37,468 bases of DNA from Acidimicrobiales bacterium (GTDB taxonomy: Bacteria > Actinomycetota > Acidimicrobiia > Acidimicrobiales > Poriferisodalaceae). The DNA lies in assembly GCA_009843525.1 (NCBI GenBank), contig VYDH01000022.1, positions 1 to 37,468 of the forward strand, given 5' to 3'. Position numbers and translations under genes: made by a program. A model generated the notes under the pieces. That model saw only the letters and a program-made list of their open reading frames with translations, was not told the DNA's origin and did not search any database. Of this stretch, positions 32,529 to 37,468 are shown piece after piece (within the stretch, counting starts at the first letter, position 1; every line of letters begins with the position of its first letter).

Positions 32529-34337
32529 TCAGCGGTGCTGCTCCTCAGTCAGCGCAGTCGCGTAGTCGGTGCGTGCCTCGGCCGGCGCAGTGGGCAGCAG
32601 CGGGAAATCCCACCAGCCCACCACCTCTGCTGCGGCAATCGTCGCGTCGCGGGTGATGATTGTCTCCACCAGCGCGGGTTCGTTCGATTCGATGGCTCGC
32701 TGCAGCGCCTTGGCGAGTTCGTCGGGTCGGTCCACCTTGTGGACCTGCTCGAATCCGAAGCTCCGCGCGAGCGCTTCGAAGTCGACCGAGTACTCCTCGC
32801 CTGAGACGTGGTTGAACTCGGAGCCGATCTGGCGGGTCATCAACCCAATCTGGCCGTCTCTGATCGAGATGAATCCCTTGTTGTTGAGGATCACGAACAC
32901 GACCGGCAGGTCGAGCATGGCGCAGATCGCCAGTTCCTGCATCGTCATCATGAAGTCGCCGTCGCCGACGATGCACACCACGGGAGTGTCGGGCTTGGCC
33001 AGTTTCGCGCCGATCGCCGCAGGCACCGCGAAGCCCATCGGGGAGAAGCTGCCCGAGGTGATGTGAGTGCGCGGCTCGTAGATCGGGAACGCCTGCTTGG
33101 TCGACGACTGGGGATGTCCCGACCCGACGGTCACGATGCCGTTGCGCGGCAGCGCCTGGCGCAGCTCATGCAGGACGCGCAGCATCGTGAGCGGCGAGCC
33201 CTCGTGAAGGCGCCGCGGTCGCAGCACCTCCTCCCACCGCGACTTGAGCCGCGCTATCTCGTCGAGATACGGCTCCCGGTCGTTAGCGGCGCGCAGGTCG
33301 TCGGCTGGCGAGAGTGCCGCGAGCATGTCGCTGAGCGCCGACTTGACGTCGGCGGCGATGCCGACCTCAGCGGGGTAGTTCTTCCCGATCTCCGCAGGGT
33401 CGATGTCGACTTGGATGAGCTTGCCCGGCGGCAAGGAGAATGTCGCTCCTTTGCGCCACGATGACGCTGACCAGTCGGTGAACTTGCAGCCGAGCGACAA
33501 AACCACATCAGCGTTCGCTGCGACGGTGTTGCCGGGCAGCGACCCGGGCCAGCCCGCCGTGCCGGCGTTCAGCGGATGATCGTCCGGGTGAGCGCCCTTG
33601 CCGTTCCACGTGTACACGACGGGGATCCCGAGACGATCGACGAGCGACGCCAACTCCGGCGCTGCGTCGGACATGACGGCACCGCCGCCGGCGACGATGC
33701 ACGGCCTCTGAGCTTCGACAAGCAACCGCACCGCCGCCTCGATTGCGTCCTGGTCCGCCCGCTGCCGGCCCACGGGCAGCCTGCCCTTCAGCTCGGCGAT
33801 GTCCACATCCGCGGACTCGACTTGCACATCGAGCGGGATCTCGATGTGCACAGGGCCGCGGCGCCCAGTGAGCATCGCATTGAACGCCCGGTGCATGAGA
33901 AACGGGGCCTCGTCGGCGCGCACCATCTCGAAGTTGCGCTTGGTGACCGCCGCCGATACTGCGGGAAAATCCGGCGAATGGAAGCGATCCAGCTCCTGCA
34001 TGACGCCGTGGTTGCGCATGTGCGTGGCCGTGGAGCCGGTGAGCAGCAGCAGCGAGGTGGAGTCTGCGTATGCCGTGGCGAGGCCGATGACCGTGTTGGT
34101 CGTTCCGGGCCCGATGGAGGTCGTCGCCGCGATCGGCTGGCCGGTGGCCCGGTAATGCGCGTCCGCGATATGGACCGCGGACTGCTCGTGGAACACTTGG
34201 ACGAACGGAAGCTGGCTGTCGTCGTCGAGGAACGCGTCCAGCAGGCTCCAGTTGCCGTGCCCCGGCAGCCCCGTCACATAGGGGACGCCGTAGTTCTTCA
34301 GTGCACGAGCGATGATTTGTCCTGTTGTGTAGCCCAT
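32529..34337 (-). CDS. ThDP-dependent enzyme, acetolactate synthase-like
   Basis: The 602-aa protein has all three domains of the pyruvate-oxidase/acetolactate-synthase family: the Pyr domain with catalytic Glu51 in VFHEQSAVHIADAHYR, the central domain (PCIVAGGGAVMSDAAPEL) and the PP domain with the ThDP motif GDGDFMMTMQELAICAMLDLPVVFVILNN near residues 455-485. Such enzymes decarboxylate 2-oxoacids or join or cleave C-C bonds. The operon has no acetolactate small subunit and includes a HisD-like dehydrogenase and an importer, so a catabolic role is more likely than isoleucine/valine synthesis. ATG 34337 has GGAGG eight bases upstream and lies 13 nt after the previous gene. It is distinct from classic Xsc by eye. 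Confidence 0.85.
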   Translation of the reverse strand: MGYTTGQIIARALKNYGVPYVTGLPGHGNWSLLDAFLDDDSQLPFVQVFHEQSAVHIADAHYRATGQPIAATTSIGPGTTNTVIGLATAYADSTSLLLLTGSTATHMRNHGVMQELDRFHSPDFPAVSAAVTKRNFEMVRADEAPFLMHRAFNAMLTGRRGPVHIEIPLDVQVESADVDIAELKGRLPVGRQRADQDAIEAAVRLLVEAQRPCIVAGGGAVMSDAAPELASLVDRLGIPVVYTWNGKGAHPDDHPLNAGTAGWPGSLPGNTVAANADVVLSLGCKFTDWSASSWRKGATFSLPPGKLIQVDIDPAEIGKNYPAEVGIAADVKSALSDMLAALSPADDLRAANDREPYLDEIARLKSRWEEVLRPRRLHEGSPLTMLRVLHELRQALPRNGIVTVGSGHPQSSTKQAFPIYEPRTHITSGSFSPMGFAVPAAIGAKLAKPDTPVVCIVGDGDFMMTMQELAICAMLDLPVVFVILNNKGFISIRDGQIGLMTRQIGSEFNHVSGEEYSVDFEALARSFGFEQVHKVDRPDELAKALQRAIESNEPALVETIITRDATIAAAEVVGWWDFPLLPTAPAEARTDYATALTEEQHR

Positions 34338-34350
34338 TGAGGTTGCCTCC

Positions 34351-35670
34351 TCAGACGTGGTCGTCGCCGCGCACAGCACTGCCGAGACGGCCGAGGCGTA
34401 CCGTGGCTGTCAGCGCGTGCCCGAACATCCCCTCGGCGTCACTGATGGCTGCGGTCGCTTGCGCGACGCCCTCGGCGCTGTGCGCATCATCGACGTACTG
34501 GTAGGTCGGGGTCTTCAGAAAGCTGCCGACCCACAGCCCGCTCGTGTAGCGGGCTGCCGCGCGGGTGGGCAGCACGTGATTGGTGCCGATCGCTTTGTCG
34601 CTGTACGCCACTGTCGCGTCGCTGCCCAAGAAGATCGTGCCGTAGTTCCGCAGCTTGTTGTGCCACCAGCTCAGATCGGCTGCATGTACTTCGAGGTGCT
34701 CGGGTGCCATGTCGTCGGCGACGGCCGCGGCGGACTCTCGGGTGTCGCACAGCACCACGCAGCCGTAGTCGCGCCAAGCGGCGTCGACCACGTCTGCGGT
34801 CGGATATCCGGAGCCGAGCAAGCGATCGATTTCTTTGATCGTGGCTGCGCCGATCCTCTCGCTGACGGTGACCAGCGCGGCAGGACTGTTGGTGCCGTGC
34901 TCGGCTTGGCCCAGCAGGTCGTAAGCCAGCAACTCAGGATCGGCGGTCTCGTCCGCGATCAGCAGCACCTCTGTCGGTCCTGCCAACAGATCGATTCCCA
35001 CCGTGCCGAACAGCTGCCTCTTGGCTTCGGCCACGAATGCATTGCCCGCGCCGCACAGCAGGTCCACTGCCCCGCCGAAGCCCTCTACTCCGTATGCCAT
35101 CGCAGCAAGGGCCTGGATCCCGCCGATTGCATAGATCTCATCCGCGCCCGCACGCGCCATGGCAGTCAGCTGCACCGGGTCCACGCCTCGTCCGGGTTTG
35201 GCGGGCGCGCACGCCACGACGCGCTCCACGCCGGCAACCTTCGCGACGGCGATCGTCATCAACGCCGAGGCGATGAGCGGATACACCCCGCCCGGCACGT
35301 AGCAGCCCGCGGAGCGCACCGGCACGATCCGATGCCCTAGGCGCATCCCCTGCCACGCCGTGTGCTCCAAGGGCTGGATGCAGTCCTTCTGCGCCTCAGC
35401 GAACGATCGGATGCGCTCCAAGGCGAAGTCGATCTGGGCGACGAGCCGGGGCTCTACAGCGGACTGGGCCTCGCGCACTTCAGTCCCGGCGACCCGATAA
35501 GACGGCGGATCCCAGTTGTCGAACTGCCGGCTGTACCGCCGCACGGCGTCGATGCCGCCAGTCGAGATGTCTGCCAAGATCTCGCTGACGGTCTCGGAGA
35601 CGTCGATCTGGGAATACTGCTGCTCGGGCTTCTTGAGGTATCGCCCGAGGCTGGCGTCTCGTAGTTGCAT
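34351..35670 (-). CDS. Histidinol dehydrogenase-like (HpsN-type) dehydrogenase
   Basis: A 439-aa member of the HisD superfamily: GCYVPGGVYPLIASALMT, GAGNAFVAEAKRQLFGTVGID, GPTEVLLIAD, the catalytic pair Glu324-His325 in MAPEHLEVH, and Zn ligands matching Q255 and H258 (GQAEHG) and D358. The C-terminal block ARYTSGLWVGSFLKTPTYQ is that of the non-biosynthetic branch including HpsN, sulfopropanediol 3-dehydrogenase, and not that of HisD. It would oxidise an alcohol to an acid with NAD in two steps. The context (importer, ThDP enzyme, LacI regulator, no his genes) agrees with catabolism. ATG 35670 follows GGGGGAG, so the upstream start at 35709 is rejected. First gene of the operon. Confidence 0.85.
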   Translation of the reverse strand: MQLRDASLGRYLKKPEQQYSQIDVSETVSEILADISTGGIDAVRRYSRQFDNWDPPSYRVAGTEVREAQSAVEPRLVAQIDFALERIRSFAEAQKDCIQPLEHTAWQGMRLGHRIVPVRSAGCYVPGGVYPLIASALMTIAVAKVAGVERVVACAPAKPGRGVDPVQLTAMARAGADEIYAIGGIQALAAMAYGVEGFGGAVDLLCGAGNAFVAEAKRQLFGTVGIDLLAGPTEVLLIADETADPELLAYDLLGQAEHGTNSPAALVTVSERIGAATIKEIDRLLGSGYPTADVVDAAWRDYGCVVLCDTRESAAAVADDMAPEHLEVHAADLSWWHNKLRNYGTIFLGSDATVAYSDKAIGTNHVLPTRAAARYTSGLWVGSFLKTPTYQYVDDAHSAEGVAQATAAISDAEGMFGHALTATVRLGRLGSAVRGDDHV

Positions 35671-35717
35671 GTCTCCCCCGGAAGTGCTCGTTGCTGAGTG
35701 CCGATACACCGAGCTAT

Positions 35718-35746
35718 ATGCGCATTCGTATGCAGACGAACATGCG
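35718..35746 (-). promoter_or_regulatory. Operator candidate just after operon transcription start
   Basis: ATGCGCAT (35718-35725) is a perfect palindrome, TTCGT...ACGAA (35725-35740) an inverted repeat, and CGCAT (35721-35725) and ATGCG (35742-35746) a wider dyad. All lie immediately downstream of the predicted -10, where a LacI-family repressor would block transcription. Confidence 0.5.
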
Positions 35747-35750
35747 TGAG

Positions 35751-35778
35751 CTTATACACAGGTCAAAGGCAGTGTCAA
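35751..35778 (-). promoter_or_regulatory. Promoter of HisD-like/Liv operon
   Basis: On the minus strand, TTGACA (35778-35773) and TATAAG (35756-35751) are separated by 16 bases, close to the sigma-70 consensus. Transcription would start near 35744, about 75 nt before the ATG at 35670. Confidence 0.65.
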
Positions 35779-35805
35779 GCGAGAGATTTGACAATAGCTA
35801 GAGCG

Positions 35806-35872
35806 ATGCATACCACTATGTCCGCAATATTTTTGCGCAATGCATGAAGACAACATGCATATTTTGGTGCAT
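35806..35872 (+). promoter_or_regulatory. TGCAT repeat cluster and TTGCGCAA palindrome before LacI gene
   Basis: ATGCAT occurs at 35806-35811, 35840-35845 and 35855-35860, with TGCAT again at 35868-35872. TTGCGCAA (35833-35840) has the central-CG palindromic core usual for LacI-family operators. The region is AT-rich. It probably carries the regulator's own promoter and operators, so the regulator likely controls itself too. Confidence 0.5.
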
Positions 35873-35914
35873 AGTTCACCGTGCCGAATGCTCCGTGTAC
35901 ACTGACGAGCCGAT

Positions 35915-36970
35915 ATGTCTCCAGAGCACGACCTGCCAAACGGCGCGGAGCAACGACAACGTGTCACCAGCCGTGACGTCGCCGCTGCCGCTGGGGTGCA
36001 CCAGTCCACGGTCTCTCGCGTGCTGAACGGTGACCAGAGAATCAGCAACAACACCCGGAAACGCGTCGAAGCCACTGCGGAGCAGCTCGGTTACGTTCCA
36101 AGCAAACGCGCCCAGAACCTCAGGACCCGCCGAAGCGGCGTCGTCGGCGTCATGGTGCACGACATCGACAACGCCTTCTACCTCTCGCTCCTGTCGGATA
36201 TGCACCGTGAACTCAGTGCCGTCGGCTACTCGATCGTCCTCATCGTCGATCCGCTGCACCGAAGGTCGGATATCTCCCGCATGCGTCACCTCTTCGACGA
36301 CTCGCTCGACGGCATGCTCATCACCACCGCCATGATCGACAGCGAGATCCCTCCGGCGCTCCGAGCCCGCGGCATGCCGCTCGTGCTGGCTGTTCGGTCC
36401 ATGCCCGACCTCGACGTAGACACGGTCGAGTCTGACAACGTCGCTGCCGGGCGGGAGGCAGCGCGGCACCTTGTGGCGCTCGGCCACACTGACATCGCAG
36501 TCGCGATGGGTCCGAAGGAGACTTCGACTACTCGTGACCGGCTGCGTGGCGTGCTTGATGTCATCCAGACCGAGCTGCCGCCGGACAGGGTCATGCACGG
36601 GCCGTACCGTCACGAGACCGGCTACGCCATGTGCCGACGCTTGATGATGGGCGAAAGACCGCCCACCGCCATCATCGCCGGCAACGACGTCATGGCGATC
36701 GGCGTGCTCGACTCAGCGTGGCGCACCGGGCTGTCGACCCCTGAGGACCTATCCGTCCTCGGCTTCGACGACATACCCATGGCCGCCTGGCAAGCGATCA
36801 ACCTCACCACCGTCCGTCAAGACAGCAAGGCAATCGCCGAACAAGCTGCCCGCCGCCTCGTTGACAGGATCGACCAACCTGACAGCCCACCGCACCACGA
36901 CATCTTCCCCGTCAGCCTGACCGTCAGAGCTACCACCGGGCCGCCCCGAGCCAAGCACCCGCGCAACTGA
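35915..36970 (+). CDS. LacI-family transcriptional regulator
   Basis: The 351-aa protein has the LacI helix-turn-helix at residues 17-60 (VTSRDVAAAAGVHQSTVSRVLNGDQRISNNTRKRVEATAEQLGY), hinge helix PSKRAQNLRTRRSGVVG, and a periplasmic-binding-like sensor (VMVHDIDNAFYLSLLSDMHRELSAVGY ... ESDNVAAGREAARHLVALGH ... VLGFDDIPMAAWQAINLTTVRQD). Start ATG 35915. It is divergent from the HisD-like/Liv operon, so it most likely represses that operon until the imported compound or a product is bound. Confidence 0.9.
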   Translation: MSPEHDLPNGAEQRQRVTSRDVAAAAGVHQSTVSRVLNGDQRISNNTRKRVEATAEQLGYVPSKRAQNLRTRRSGVVGVMVHDIDNAFYLSLLSDMHRELSAVGYSIVLIVDPLHRRSDISRMRHLFDDSLDGMLITTAMIDSEIPPALRARGMPLVLAVRSMPDLDVDTVESDNVAAGREAARHLVALGHTDIAVAMGPKETSTTRDRLRGVLDVIQTELPPDRVMHGPYRHETGYAMCRRLMMGERPPTAIIAGNDVMAIGVLDSAWRTGLSTPEDLSVLGFDDIPMAAWQAINLTTVRQDSKAIAEQAARRLVDRIDQPDSPPHHDIFPVSLTVRATTGPPRAKHPRN

Positions 36971-37182
36971 TGAGACAACTAGAAGCTCGAAGAGTCACAC
37001 TCCCCTCGATGGGATCGATGATTGGGTACTGACGTCGGTTCGCGTGATGCGGGTGGGCTGTGGCTGGCGGTAGTCGCTCGCGGAGCCCGTACTGGCGGGA
37101 TCCAAGCCAACGAGACTCAGACAAACTCCCGGGCGCTGAACGGCAACTGCCCGATGCTCAAACGAATCGAAACGTGCCGAAC
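36971..37182. other. Intergenic, no gene recognised
   Basis: The 212 nt between the LacI-family gene and the convergent GNAT gene hold only short low-quality frames. No strong terminator is seen. Confidence 0.5.
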
Positions 37183-37468
37183 TCAGTCGTATCTCGATTG
37201 CAGCGAATCGACGGACAGCAGGAGCCTCAGAGCCTGACTGGGGTCTGCCGCTGCATCGTCCCCGCTGGCTGGACGAAAGCCTGCAGCCTCGTAGAGCGCT
37301 ACCGCAGCGGTGTTCGCAGGAAACACGTCGAGCGAGACGGATTCAAGCCCAAGATCTCGGGCCCAGGTGAGACCGGCCGCAAGCAGCTGCTCTCCATACC
37401 CCCGACGACGGAAGGGTGGCGTCCTGTCGGCGGTGTAATAGGGGGTGGGCGTAGGTTCCTTCAGCGAG
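37183..37468 (-). CDS. GNAT N-acetyltransferase, C-terminal part
   Basis: Partial: the gene enters from beyond the right end of the window and stops at TGA 37185-37183. The 94 visible residues contain RRRGYGEQLLAAGLTWARD (acetyl-CoA-binding R/QxxGxG/A loop and helix), LGLESVSLDVFPANTAAVALYEAAGF (the conserved N..A..LYE..GF block of GNAT enzymes) and a tail LLLSVDSLQSRYD. It acetylates an amine on an unknown substrate. The N-terminus is not available. Confidence 0.85.
   Translation of the reverse strand, partial: SLKEPTPTPYYTADRTPPFRRRGYGEQLLAAGLTWARDLGLESVSLDVFPANTAAVALYEAAGFRPASGDDAAADPSQALRLLLSVDSLQSRYD

Noticed and set aside
34351..35670. True histidinol dehydrogenase of histidine biosynthesis
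   Set aside because: There are no other his genes, the C-terminal block matches the HpsN-like branch, and the gene sits with an importer and a LacI regulator.
1..37468. CRISPR arrays, tRNA and rRNA genes
   Set aside because: I read both strands for regularly spaced repeats and for T-arm-like GTTCGANTC motifs in cloverleaf context and found none; a covariance-model scan would be needed to exclude tRNAs firmly.

Overview
The window is high-GC DNA, roughly 60-65% by eye. It has many GTG/TTG starts, promoter -10 boxes lying 6-7 nt before start codons (the leaderless pattern), an F420-type luciferase-like oxidoreductase, Liv-type ABC transport genes and XRE/ImmA proteins. Together these suggest an actinobacterium, possibly of the Acidimicrobiia. 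That assignment is inference; there is no rRNA or marker gene here to settle it.

Left part (1 to about 21000) is a defence island. In order it holds: a SIR2-like N-terminal remnant; two divergent DUF4238-type genes around a small unknown gene; a tightly coupled three-gene minus-strand operon (DUF6361 protein, phospholipase-D-fold protein with two HKD-like motifs, large SNF2/DEAD helicase with one internal frameshift); two unknown minus-strand genes opposite a DUF6642-type His/Cys protein; an XRE-ImmA/IrrE metallopeptidase overlapping a PIN-domain gene; a RloB (Toprim) and AAA ATPase pair of AbiL/RloAB type; a complete three-gene CBASS (patatin phospholipase, CD-NTase, E2-like protein); a small P-loop kinase; and a 'mobile mystery protein A' regulator without an intact partner B.

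Inside the island, between the PIN gene and the RloAB pair, lies an AhpD/carboxymuconolactone-decarboxylase-type redox gene. Its CxxC motif reads C-x-x-TGA. A hairpin with a GGTCT loop sits 18 nt after the TGA, which is the layout of a bacterial SECIS element, so it is most likely a selenoprotein rather than a broken gene.

Middle part (21001-27428) is more ordinary: a luciferase-like monooxygenase, a four-helix membrane protein, a VapBC toxin-antitoxin pair, a Cu/Zn superoxide dismutase lipoprotein, an orphan solute-binding lipoprotein, an FAD amine-oxidase/desaturase-like protein, and a MazEF-like pair.

Right part (27429-36970) is a regulated catabolic unit. A minus-strand operon runs HisD/HpsN-like dehydrogenase, ThDP-dependent acetolactate-synthase-like enzyme, two Liv-type permeases, a lipoprotein solute-binding protein and two Liv-type ATPases. 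It is divergent from a LacI-family regulator, with a good promoter (TTGACA-N16-TATAAG) and several palindromes between them. The likely picture is import of a small organic compound, its oxidation and C-C cleavage or ligation, and control by the LacI protein; the substrate is not determined. The window ends inside a GNAT acetyltransferase gene.
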